NCBI RefSeq assembly: GCF_002946835.1
Contig: NZ_CP026652.1
Coordinates: 5,642,001-5,706,000 of the forward strand
Reading direction: 5' to 3'
DNA: 64,000 bases
From: Streptomyces dengpaensis
Lineage (GTDB): Bacteria; Actinomycetota; Actinomycetes; Streptomycetales; Streptomycetaceae
Part shown: positions 50,186-57,746 of the stretch, piece by piece
Layout: the number at the start of each line of letters is the position of its first letter
Numbering within the stretch: position 1 is the first letter of the stretch
The notes under the pieces: model-generated
Told to the model about the DNA's origin: nothing
The model's database searches: none
What the model saw: only the letters and a program-made list of their open reading frames with translations
Translations under genes and position numbers: made by a program

Positions 50186-52349
50186 AGCTTGTGAGGATGA
50201 CTAGTTGCTGGGTCGCCCGGGTCATCGCGACATAGCGGTCTACCGCTCCTTCGATGCCGTTGCCGAAGTTCTCCGGGTCGATGAGGACGACCAGGTCGAA
50301 CTCGAGCCCCTTCGACAGCTCCGGGGTCAGCGACCGGACGCGGGACGTCGGCCGGAACGTGGGATCGCCGATGACGCAGGCGATCCCGTCGGCATGCGCG
50401 TCGAGCCAGGCGTCGAGGACCGAGTCCAGATCCGCAACGGATCCGTGGACGACGGGGATGTCGCTGCTGCGGATGGAGGCCGGCACATTGGCGTCCGGGA
50501 GCACGGCTCGGATGACCGGCTCCGCTTCCGTCATGACCTCTTCCGGCGTCCGGTAGTTGATGCTCAGGGAGGCCACGTCGATCCGGTCGAGCCCGATCCG
50601 CTCCAGCCGTTCCTGCCACGACTCCGTGAACCCGTGCCTGGCCTGGGCGCGGTCCCCGACAATGGTGAAGCTCCGGGACGGGCAGCGCAGCAGCAGCATC
50701 TGCCACTCCGCGTCGGTCAGTTCCTGGGCCTCGTCCACGACGATGTGCGCGAACGGGCCGGCGAGCAGGTCTGGGTCGGCGGGGGGCAGTTCGGACTCGT
50801 CGACCAGGCTGACCTGGGCGTCCTGGCCGCGCAGCATCGTCACCAGGCCTTCGCCGTCGTCACCGTCTGCGCCGGAGTTGGCTGCGGCCTCGATCAGGTT
50901 GTCGACGACCTGCGCCATGTGCTCGCGCTGGGCGGCGAGGATGGCCTCGTGCCGACGCCGCCGCCGTGCCGTTTCCGGGTCGCCGAGTCGCTGCCGTGCC
51001 GCGTCCAGGAGCGGCAGGTCGGACACCGTCCAGGCCTGGGCATCCTCGCGCCGCAGTTTCCATACGTCCTCGGGACTGAGCCAGGGGGCGCACATGCGCA
51101 GGTAGGCGGGTACTGACCACAGGTCTCCGACGAGGTCGGCCGCTTCGAGCAGCGGCCATGCGCGGTCGAGGGCGCCGACCAGCTCCTCGTCGTGCAGCAG
51201 CGACCTGCGGAACAGGTCGGGCGGGACGTCGCCGTCGTGCTTGTCCAGCAGGATCGTGACCAGCTCCTCCCAGATCTGGTCGCGCGCTTCGTTGTGCGGA
51301 GTACCTGGTCCTGGTGCTTCGAACGCCTCGGCCCAGTCGTCGGCGCTCAGCCAGACGTCGGACCAGGAGGTCGTGACCGTCATCCCCTGGGCGGGCGGCT
51401 CCTCGTAGAACCTGACGGCCTTCTCGATCGCCTTCACCATGTCCGCGGACGACTTCAGGAGGGCCACGTCAGAGTCGGTCTCGACCGCCGCTCCGGCTCC
51501 CTCGGCGACGAGGTCCCGCAGGGTGCAGGTCTGTACCCCCTCCTCTCCGAGGCTGGGGAGGACGTCTTCGACGTAGGCCAGGTACGGCTGGTGCGGGCCG
51601 ACGAACAGCACGCCGCCCCGACGGTGACTGAGGCGGGGGTCGGAGTAGAGGAGGTAGGCGGAGCGGTGCAGAGCGACGACGGTCTTGCCCGTACCCGGAC
51701 CGCCGTCGACGACGAGAGCGCCGCGGGATCCCGCGCGGATGATGGCGTCCTGGTCGGCCTGGATGGTGGCGAGCACGTCTCGCATCCGGTCCGACCGGTT
51801 GCTGCCCAGGCTGGCGATGAAGGCGGACTGGTCGTCCAGCGCGGCGTGCCCGGCGAAGGCGTCCGAGGTGAACACCTCGTCCCAGTAGTCGCTGATCCGG
51901 CCGCGGGTCCAGCGATACCTGCGGCGGCTTGCCAGACCCATCGAGTTGGCGTGGGTGGCTCCGAAGAAGGGCTCAGCCGCGGGGGAGCGCCAGTCGAGCA
52001 GCAGCCGACGGCCCGCGCTGTCCGTAAGGCCAAGCCGGCCGACGTACACGGGCTCGGGGTGGTCCGCGCTGACCATGTGCCCGAGACACAGGTCCAAACC
52101 GAAGCGACGCAGTGCGCGCAGACGACCGGTCAGCCGGTGGATCTCCGTGTCCCGTTCCATCGCCTCCCGGCCAAGGCCGCCGGGCGCCCTGCGCACGGCA
52201 TCGAGGCGGTCGGACAGTTCGGCGATCGCCTGCTCGAGGCTCTCCGCGATGGCCGCGAAGTGCTGCTCGTCGCCACCGATCAGCGTCGGGTCGGCCTTGG
52301 GGGAGAGGTGGTCGGGAAGGTCGAACGCACTGGTGGTCACAGGGTTCAT
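50160..52349 (-). CDS. helR: HelR, RNA-polymerase recycling ATPase (rifamycin resistance)
   Basis: 729 residues from ATG 52349 (MNPVTTSAFDLPDHLSPKAD), with GGAG 8 bases upstream. It is a superfamily 1 helicase-like ATPase. A coiled N-terminal arm (HFAAIAESLEQAIAELSDRLDAVRR) precedes LLLDWRSPAAEPFF. The P-loop is VDGGPGTGKTVVALHR at about residue 214, Walker B IVVDEAQELTDAEWQMLLLR, motif III TIVGDRAQARHGF, INYRTPEEVMTEA, and C-terminal SKGLEFDLVVLIDPENFG and YVAMTRATQQLVIL. The length and start match the HelR branch, which frees RNA polymerase from stalled complexes and displaces rifamycins. The RAE-like palindrome upstream supports this. The final residues SDFSPSGV are encoded by a dispersed repeat. 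Confidence 0.92.
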   Translation of the reverse strand: MNPVTTSAFDLPDHLSPKADPTLIGGDEQHFAAIAESLEQAIAELSDRLDAVRRAPGGLGREAMERDTEIHRLTGRLRALRRFGLDLCLGHMVSADHPEPVYVGRLGLTDSAGRRLLLDWRSPAAEPFFGATHANSMGLASRRRYRWTRGRISDYWDEVFTSDAFAGHAALDDQSAFIASLGSNRSDRMRDVLATIQADQDAIIRAGSRGALVVDGGPGTGKTVVALHRSAYLLYSDPRLSHRRGGVLFVGPHQPYLAYVEDVLPSLGEEGVQTCTLRDLVAEGAGAAVETDSDVALLKSSADMVKAIEKAVRFYEEPPAQGMTVTTSWSDVWLSADDWAEAFEAPGPGTPHNEARDQIWEELVTILLDKHDGDVPPDLFRRSLLHDEELVGALDRAWPLLEAADLVGDLWSVPAYLRMCAPWLSPEDVWKLRREDAQAWTVSDLPLLDAARQRLGDPETARRRRRHEAILAAQREHMAQVVDNLIEAAANSGADGDDGEGLVTMLRGQDAQVSLVDESELPPADPDLLAGPFAHIVVDEAQELTDAEWQMLLLRCPSRSFTIVGDRAQARHGFTESWQERLERIGLDRIDVASLSINYRTPEEVMTEAEPVIRAVLPDANVPASIRSSDIPVVHGSVADLDSVLDAWLDAHADGIACVIGDPTFRPTSRVRSLTPELSKGLEFDLVVLIDPENFGNGIEGAVDRYVAMTRATQQLVILTSSDFSPSGV

Positions 52350-52350
52350 G

Positions 52351-52497
52351 TCAGCAGCTCCGGTCCGAGGTCGCGTCCGCGAAGTCCGGCGGCACGCACA
52401 CCCGTTCCTCGGCGCCGGGTGCCCGCAACCGCGGCGCGAGTCCCACCACCGCCTCGACGTCACCGCACAACCCATATGCCGACAACAGCACACGCAC
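52351..52497 (-). pseudogene. 48-codon GT1 glycosyltransferase remnant in the helR leader
   Basis: GTG 52497 begins VRVLLSAYGLCGDVEAVVGLAPRLRAPGAEERVCVPPDFAD, the unmistakable N-terminus of GT1 family macrolide/rifampin-type glycosyltransferases (normally MRVLLSTxGSRGDVxPxxxLAxxL). After about 42 residues it breaks off into ATSDRSC and a TGA. The TGA ends one base before the helR ATG, so the frame may now act as a coupled leader peptide. The usual glycine-serine-arginine loop is changed to GLCG. Rifampin glycosyltransferases are known members of the RAE regulon, so this is probably what is left of one. Confidence 0.75.
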
Positions 52498-52557
52498 TTC
52501 GTGGATCCCCCATTTCTGCAGGTTCTGGCTTTCGGCCAGCGATTCTGCAGCACGACC

Positions 52558-52578
52558 GGGGCCTTGCCGCAAGGCCCC
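52558..52578 (-). promoter_or_regulatory. Rifamycin-associated-element-like palindrome
   Basis: GGGGCCTTGC (52558-52567) mirrors GCAAGGCCCC (52569-52578) around a single central base, a near-perfect 21-bp inverted repeat. It resembles the RAE found upstream of rifamycin-inactivating genes and helR in actinomycetes. On the minus strand a possible -10 (TATAGC, 52590-52585) lies just upstream, so the palindrome would sit at the transcription start, 209 bases before helR and 61 before the GT remnant. Confidence 0.8.
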
Positions 52579-52590
52579 CTGTGCGCTATA

Positions 52591-52961
52591 AGTTGAGAGT
52601 GGCGAGGGGTGGGCGTTCAGATCTGTCTGCACCGCCCGCTGTGGACGGACAAGCCCGACGTCGTCGAGACCGCCGCCGTGAAACGTATCCGAGCGGCAGG
52701 TGTTCTCCGTCCCGAGGCCGCCTCTCTCCCCCCCCGGCTGAAACTCGTCAGCGCCCTCTCCGTCGCGCACACGGCGCGACACCCACTCACCTGCGGCTGC
52801 CCCAGGCCGACTTGGACCACCTTGAGGCGTCCTGAGCCAGCACTTCCGCAACGTGCTTGAGGCCAGGGCCAGTTGCGGTGAAGTCTCCGCTTCCGCCCTC
52901 CCCGCACACCAAGAGGCGGCACCCGGAACCCCGGACGCCGCCTCCCTCGTACGTCTTCCGC
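52591..52961. other. Interval between helR promoter and mechanosensitive channel gene
   Basis: No supported gene. The plus strand has one faintly coding-like stretch (WTDKPDVVETAAVKRIRAAGVLRPEAASLPPRLKLVSALSVAHTA, about 52640-52780), but no start site or family I recognise, and it may be a gene scrap. Confidence 0.35.
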
Positions 52962-54053
52962 CTACTTCGTCGTACTCGGCGGAGCAAGCGGCGAAGCCGC
53001 CGTCGACTGGGGGGACGTCGTGTTCGCGAAGGCCGACGGGGCCGACATGCCTGCCGTCGGGTCGGTGGCGGTCTCCTCGGCCGACTGGGCCGGGAGCCCG
53101 CCGACGAGGCGGATGCCCTCGGCGTCGAAGGCGCGCTTGATGCGCCAGCGGAGTTCGCGCTCCACCGTCAGGGACTTGCCGGGCATCGTCTTCGCCGAGA
53201 CGCGGACGACCATCGAGTCCAGCAGGACGCTGTCCAGGCCGAGGATCTCGATCGGGCCCCAGAGCATCTCGTTCCAGGGGTCTTCCTTGCTCATCGTCTC
53301 GCCGACCTCGGCCAGGACCGCCTTGACGCGGTTGAGGTCCTCCGAGGGGCGGACCGTGACGTCGACGCCGGCCGTGGACCAGCCCTGGGAGAGGTTGCCG
53401 ATGCGCTTGACCTCGCCGTTGCGGACGTACCAGATCTCGCCGTTGTCGCCGCGCAGCTTCGTGACGCGCAGGCCCACCTCGATGACCTCGCCGGAGGCGA
53501 CGCCCGCGTCGATCGAGTCGCCGACGCCGTACTGGTCCTCGAGGATCATGAAGACACCGGAGAGGAAGTCGGTGACCAGGTTGCGGGCGCCGAAACCGAT
53601 CGCCACACCCGCGACACCGGCCGACGCCAGCAGCGGGGCCAGATTGATCTCGAACGTGGCGAGGACCATCAGGGCGGCCGTGCCCATGATCAGGAACGAC
53701 GCCACCGAGCGGAGCACCGAGCCGATGGCCTGGGAGCGCTGGCGGCGGCGCTCGACGTTCACCAGGAGGCCGCCGATCGCCGTGCCGTCGACCGCCTGGG
53801 CCGTACGGTTCATGCGCTCTATCAGCTTGGTGATCGCCCGCCGGACCACCACCCTCAGTACCGCCGCGATCACCAGGATCAGCAGCACACGCAGGCCGAT
53901 GGCGAGCCACGTGGACCAGTTCTGCTCGACCCAGCCGGCGGCGTTGGTCGCGCTCTCCTGGGCGTCCTTGAGCGTGGGCACCTTCGGAGCCGTCGTCGAG
54001 GGGGACGGCGACGGCGACGGGCCGGCGGCCAGTAGGACGGCGGGCAAGGACAC
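52962..54053 (-). CDS. MscS-type mechanosensitive ion channel
   Basis: 363 residues. I chose GTG 54053 because GGAGG lies 7 to 10 bases upstream; a GTG at 54107 is also in frame. A short secretion-like start (VSLPAVLLAAGPSPSPSPS) is followed by three membrane segments: LAIGLRVLLILVIAAVLRVVV, VLRSVASFLIMGTAALMVLATF and LAPLLASAGVAGVAIGFGARNLVTDFLSGVFMI. The last is the Ala/Gly-packed pore helix. The cytosolic vestibule starts EDQYGVGDSID and VGLRVTKLRGDNGEIWYVRNGEVKRIGNLS, as in MscS. It releases solutes on osmotic downshock. The Ala/Ser/Thr-rich C-terminal tail is variable in this family. Confidence 0.9.
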   Translation of the reverse strand: MSLPAVLLAAGPSPSPSPSTTAPKVPTLKDAQESATNAAGWVEQNWSTWLAIGLRVLLILVIAAVLRVVVRRAITKLIERMNRTAQAVDGTAIGGLLVNVERRRQRSQAIGSVLRSVASFLIMGTAALMVLATFEINLAPLLASAGVAGVAIGFGARNLVTDFLSGVFMILEDQYGVGDSIDAGVASGEVIEVGLRVTKLRGDNGEIWYVRNGEVKRIGNLSQGWSTAGVDVTVRPSEDLNRVKAVLAEVGETMSKEDPWNEMLWGPIEILGLDSVLLDSMVVRVSAKTMPGKSLTVERELRWRIKRAFDAEGIRLVGGLPAQSAEETATDPTAGMSAPSAFANTTSPQSTAASPLAPPSTTK

Positions 54054-54323
54054 GGCAGGTACCTCCAGGCATAGCGGTCTGCCCGCGGCAGGGGACATGA
54101 GGGGCACCGGCGGGCAGAACTACCACACTAACGGGGCATCGTCTGTGGATCGTGACGATGTCCGGGGGAGGGGCTGTGCCCAGCTGGGGATGAAGAGGGT
54201 GTGGTCGAAAACACTCCCAGCCCGTTACCGGGACATGGTGGCGCTTCCACCAGGCATGAGGGGAGACTGACTACAGATCGTCCCGGCGCGAGCCACGCGC
54301 CGCCGACGCCCAAGGAGGCATCC

Positions 54324-54860
54324 GTGCCGCATGTCCTGGTCCTCAACGCGTCGTACGAGCCGCTCGGCGTCGTACCGCTCCGCCGCGCGCTCGTGCTCGT
54401 CCTCGAGAACAAAGCCATTTGTCTCGAGGAATCCGGCGCCTTCATGCACAGCGCGACCGTTACTGTCCCCGCACCCAGCGTGGTCCGGCTGAAAAGGTTC
54501 GTTCGGGTCCCTTACCGGGGGCCCGTTCCACTGACCAGGCGGGCGCTCTTCGCCCGTGATGGCGGCCGGTGCATGTACTGCGGTGGCGTCGCAACCAGCG
54601 TCGACCACGTCATCCCGCGCAGCCGCGGGGGTCAGCACGCCTGGGACAACGTGGTGGCGTCGTGCCGCCGCTGCAACCACGTCAAGGCCGACCGTCACCT
54701 GGTCGAGATCGGCTGGCGCCTGCGCCACAAACCCGCCCCGCCGACGGGGCTCGCGTGGCGCATCATCGGAACCGGGCATAGGGATCCGCGCTGGCTGCCA
54801 TATCTGCAGCCGTACGGCGCGGACGACGCGATGGCCCGGATCGACGGCATTTCCGCCTGA
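54324..54860 (+). CDS. HNH endonuclease family protein
   Basis: 178 residues from GTG 54324, with AAGGAGG 7 bases upstream. The N-terminal beta-rich lead, VPHVLVLNASYEPLGVVPLRRALVLVLENKAICLEE, precedes the HNH core RRALFARDGGRCMYCGGVATSVDHVIPRSRGGQHAWDNVVASCRRCNHVKADR. Two CxxC zinc pairs and the catalytic DHVIPRSRGG...WDNV are visible. This is the widespread stand-alone actinobacterial HNH protein that cleaves nucleic acid, with no clearly assigned cellular role. No homing or mobile context is seen. Confidence 0.9.
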   Translation: MPHVLVLNASYEPLGVVPLRRALVLVLENKAICLEESGAFMHSATVTVPAPSVVRLKRFVRVPYRGPVPLTRRALFARDGGRCMYCGGVATSVDHVIPRSRGGQHAWDNVVASCRRCNHVKADRHLVEIGWRLRHKPAPPTGLAWRIIGTGHRDPRWLPYLQPYGADDAMARIDGISA

Positions 54861-54997
54861 CGATCCGGGCCTTCGTGTTGCTCCCTCGCCCGCTTCCGGC
54901 TTCCCAGGAGGACCCCCGTGCCTCCCGGGGAGCCGGCCGCGTCCGCCCTCCGGCACGAGGCACGCGGCACGAGGTCAGACCTGACCCGGCCCGCCGG

Positions 54998-55053
54998 GGT
55001 GTGAGATATCAGACGTAACCCCGCTCCGCCGGGTGTGAGATATCAGACGTAAC
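54998..55053. repeat. 34-bp duplication across the permease stop codon
   Basis: The 22-bp block GGTGTGAGATATCAGACGTAAC occurs at 54998-55019 and again at 55032-55053. The offset is 34 bases, and the intervening CCGCC is also shared. The copy at 55032 contains the permease stop codon; the other lies just downstream. Confidence 0.85.
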
Positions 55054-56401
55054 GCAGTTCCGCCGGGTGTACGGAGCGGCGCAGCAGCGGCAGGGACGTG
55101 GCCGCCGCCAGCAGACAGGCCGCGTAAACGATCAGCGGCACCAGGAGCGGCACCAGCGGTACCGCGTGGCCGCCGCCTTCGACGAGGAACGCGTATCCGG
55201 TGCTGATCACCATGCCGCCGACGCCGGCCAGCGCGACCGCGGGGGCGAGCGGCAGGGCCGTTTCCAGGAGCAGCGCCCGGCCGAGTACGTTCCCCGGCAC
55301 CCCGGCGGCTGTCTGCGCGGCGAGTCCGCGGCGGCGGGTGGCCAGGGATTCGGCGGTGCCCACGGCGAGGGCGGAGAGGGTGATCGTCAGGGCGACCACT
55401 ATCGCGGCGCCGGTGAGGTTGAAGCCGGTGGTGTAGAAGGACATGCTCTCGGGGCGTGCCTCAGGGGCGCGGCCGTTCAGCTCGTCGAGCAGCACCTGCC
55501 GGATCCCCATGAACGCGGTCCCCACGATGGTCACGAGCAGGACGGCCGCGTGGGTGCGGGCGGCGGCCCACGGGTCGTCGCGCAGCCGTTCCGCTGCGAT
55601 GAGCGTCGCCGGGTTCCCGGTGCGGGCCGCGAGCAGCCGTCCGGTGAGCCGGGCGGTGACGCCGGTCAGCCACACGGCGCCCGCGCCCGTGATGATCACG
55701 ACGGTGAAGACGAGCAGCGGGGCCGTGCCGGGCCCGTGGAAACCGCGTGGGGCCATGACCAGCCCCATGACCAGCCCCGTGAGCAGGATCATCAGCGTCG
55801 CCACCAGGAACACGAGAACCGGTCCGCGGCCGCCGCTCGGGCGCACCCGCCGTACCCAGCCCAGCGGCGAGGCGACCACACGGCGCAGCGCGAACGCGCT
55901 CACCAGCGCTCCCAGCAGGGGCACGGTCACCGCGATGGCCGCGAACCCGAGCCAGACGACGGCCGGCGGCTCGTGCCACTCGCGCAGCAGGAGCAGCGCG
56001 GCGAAGACGGTGGCGACCGCCGAGCCCGCGAGGCACGCGAGCCCCGCCTCCAGCGCGGCGATCCGCCGCACCTGCGCCGGGGAGGCCCCCGCCAGGCGCA
56101 GCCCGGCCAGCCGCCGGTCACGGTGTACGGCTCCGATCCGGGCGCACTGCCCGAGGAAGCCCAGCACCGGGACCAGCAGGAGCAGCAGCGTGAGGACGAT
56201 GCCCGAGCGCTCACCGGGCTGGTTCAGCAGACCGTTCGCGACGGACAGGTGGTACTGCCCCTCCAGCGACGCGACCGCGACGGCGGCGAGCGCGAAGCCG
56301 GTGGCGAGCGCCGCCCCCAGCGCGGTGAGGGTGACCCGCCACCACTCCCGCCGGTCGGAACCGCGGGTCAGCAGCAGCGCGAGACGGAGGTCCGTGATCA
56401 T
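55043..56401 (-). CDS. FtsX-like ABC transporter permease
   Basis: 452 residues starting MITDLRLALLLTRGSDRREWWRVTLTALGAALATGFALAAVAV. About ten hydrophobic segments fall in two FtsX-type halves, for example SGIVLTLLLLLVPVLGFLGQCARIGAVHRDRRLAGLRLAGASPAQVRRIAALEA and the later GAAIVVALTITLSALAVGTAESLATRRRGLAAQTAAGVPGNVLGRALLLETALPLAPAVALAG. The R-x-RRLAGLRLAGAS coupling motif appears twice in degenerate form. With the ATPase gene, whose stop overlaps its start, it forms a MacB/Bce-like exporter. The substrate, perhaps a peptide antibiotic, is unknown. Confidence 0.88.
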   Translation of the reverse strand: MITDLRLALLLTRGSDRREWWRVTLTALGAALATGFALAAVAVASLEGQYHLSVANGLLNQPGERSGIVLTLLLLLVPVLGFLGQCARIGAVHRDRRLAGLRLAGASPAQVRRIAALEAGLACLAGSAVATVFAALLLLREWHEPPAVVWLGFAAIAVTVPLLGALVSAFALRRVVASPLGWVRRVRPSGGRGPVLVFLVATLMILLTGLVMGLVMAPRGFHGPGTAPLLVFTVVIITGAGAVWLTGVTARLTGRLLAARTGNPATLIAAERLRDDPWAAARTHAAVLLVTIVGTAFMGIRQVLLDELNGRAPEARPESMSFYTTGFNLTGAAIVVALTITLSALAVGTAESLATRRRGLAAQTAAGVPGNVLGRALLLETALPLAPAVALAGVGGMVISTGYAFLVEGGGHAVPLVPLLVPLIVYAACLLAAATSLPLLRRSVHPAELRYV

Positions 56402-57129
56402 CGGGACACCTCCGCCGGCGCCTCGGAAGCGGAGCCGGCCGTGTCCGCGGAGCCGGACGTCCCCTCCGCCGTCACCAACCCGTCCCGCAGCGACACCTCC
56501 CGGTCCGCGTACGCCGCCACCTGTGCGTCGTGCGTGATCAGCAGGACCGCCGTGCCGGACTCACGGGCGGTGTGGACCAGCGCGGTCATCACCTGCTCCC
56601 CGGCGAGGGAGTCCAGCGCCCCGGTCGGCTCGTCCGCGAAGACCACCTTCGGGCCGGTCACCAGCGCCCGCGCGAGCGAGACCCGCTGGGCCTGGCCGCC
56701 GCTCATCTCACCGGGCCGCAGCGCCTCCTGCCCGCGTACGCCGAACCGCTCCAGCCATTCACCGGCCCGCTCCCGTGCCGCCGTACGCGAGGTGCCCGCG
56801 AGCAGCAGCGGCAGCGCCACGTTGTCGACGGCGGTCAGCTCGGGGATCAGCTGCCCGAACTGGAACACCACCCCGAAGTCGGTGCGCCGCAGTTCGCTGA
56901 GCCGCTTCTCGGGGAGCCGGTCGAGGCGTTCACCCGCGTACTCCACCGTGCCCTCGTCGGGCCGGACGATGCCCGCCAGGCAGTGCAGCAGTGTGGACTT
57001 GCCGCTGCCGCTGGCCCCGGTGACGGCCAGGATCTCGCCGGCGCGCAGGTCCACCGAGGCGCCGCGCAGCGCCGGGGTGGAGCCGTGCGCCTTGACGAGG
57101 CCCCGGGCGGCCAGGAGTGGGTTGCTCAT
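56398..57129 (-). CDS. ABC transporter ATP-binding protein (MacB/LolD-like)
   Basis: 243 residues from ATG 57129, overlapping the PadR stop. Walker A is AVTGASGSGKSTLLHCLAG near residue 37, Q-loop VVFQFGQLIPELTAVDNVALPLLL, signature EMSGGQAQRVSLARAL, Walker B KVVFADEPTGALDS and H-loop VLLITHDAQVAAYADREVSLRDGLV. It powers the permease encoded downstream (4-bp overlap). Ends with an Ala/Ser-rich tail. Confidence 0.93.
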   Translation of the reverse strand: MSNPLLAARGLVKAHGSTPALRGASVDLRAGEILAVTGASGSGKSTLLHCLAGIVRPDEGTVEYAGERLDRLPEKRLSELRRTDFGVVFQFGQLIPELTAVDNVALPLLLAGTSRTAARERAGEWLERFGVRGQEALRPGEMSGGQAQRVSLARALVTGPKVVFADEPTGALDSLAGEQVMTALVHTARESGTAVLLITHDAQVAAYADREVSLRDGLVTAEGTSGSADTAGSASEAPAEVSR

Positions 57130-57659
57130 GCTGCGTCGACCTCCGCGGTCAGGGTGGTGAGCCGGGCCGCCGTGGTGTTCATCCAACGGAGGTCGGCGTC
57201 GAGGTGGTTGAGGGCGTAGTCGGCCGAGAGGACGGTCGCGAGATCGGCGCCGGGCGCCGTCTTCACCGCCGTGAGCTCACGCATGCGCGCCATGTGTGCG
57301 GCGCGCTGCGCCCGCAGATAGCCGGCCGGGTCCGCCGAGGCGAGGATCGAGACGACGACCTTGGCGAAGATCTCGTTCGTCACGAAGGGCGCGGGCGGGG
57401 TGATCTCCCGCGCCCAACGGTCCAGTTCACGTGATCCGTCGTCGGTGGTGCGGTACAGCGTCCGTTCCGGACCGCCGTCGGAGTCGGTGCCGTCGACCTC
57501 GGCGAGACCGTCGCGGACCAGGCGCTGCAAGGTTGTGTAGACCTGCCCATAGGCCAGCGGACGGGCCTGCGGGAAGCGTTCGTCGTGCCGTCGCTTGAGG
57601 TCGTACCCATGGCTGGGCCCTCCGGCGAGCAGCCCCAACAGGATGTGACGGGTACTCAT
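57126..57659 (-). CDS. PadR-family transcriptional regulator
   Basis: 177 residues from ATG 57659. The N-terminal winged helix is MSTRHILLGLLAGGPSHGYDLKRRHDERFPQARPLAYGQVYTTLQRLVRDGLAEVDGTDSDGGPERTLYRTTDDGSRELDRWA, the PadR signature. The C-terminal PadR_2-like part contains YLRAQRAAHMARMRELTAVK. It is the first gene of a three-gene unit with the ABC exporter and likely represses it until an inducer binds, as PadR proteins commonly do. The repeated TATGTAC upstream is the obvious candidate site. Confidence 0.92.
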   Translation of the reverse strand: MSTRHILLGLLAGGPSHGYDLKRRHDERFPQARPLAYGQVYTTLQRLVRDGLAEVDGTDSDGGPERTLYRTTDDGSRELDRWAREITPPAPFVTNEIFAKVVVSILASADPAGYLRAQRAAHMARMRELTAVKTAPGADLATVLSADYALNHLDADLRWMNTTAARLTTLTAEVDAA

Positions 57660-57668
57660 GGGGATCAG

Positions 57669-57688
57669 TATGTACCCAGGATATGTAC
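57669..57688. promoter_or_regulatory. Putative PadR operator
   Basis: TATGTAC occurs at 57669-57675 and again at 57682-57688, 13 bases apart. Each contains the palindrome GTAC, in an AT-rich patch just upstream of the PadR start. PadR proteins usually bind such ATGT/ACAT-containing sites in their own promoters. Confidence 0.45.
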
Positions 57689-57746
57689 TGAGTGAATAGT
57701 GATTCAGAAAGAAATGATGTCGAGGTGCCATCGGGTTGGCTCGGCG

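Noticed and set aside
50022..50204. Short plus-strand frames near 50 kb
   Set aside because: They fall in a dispersed intergenic repeat and the 3' end of helR, with no ribosome-binding site.
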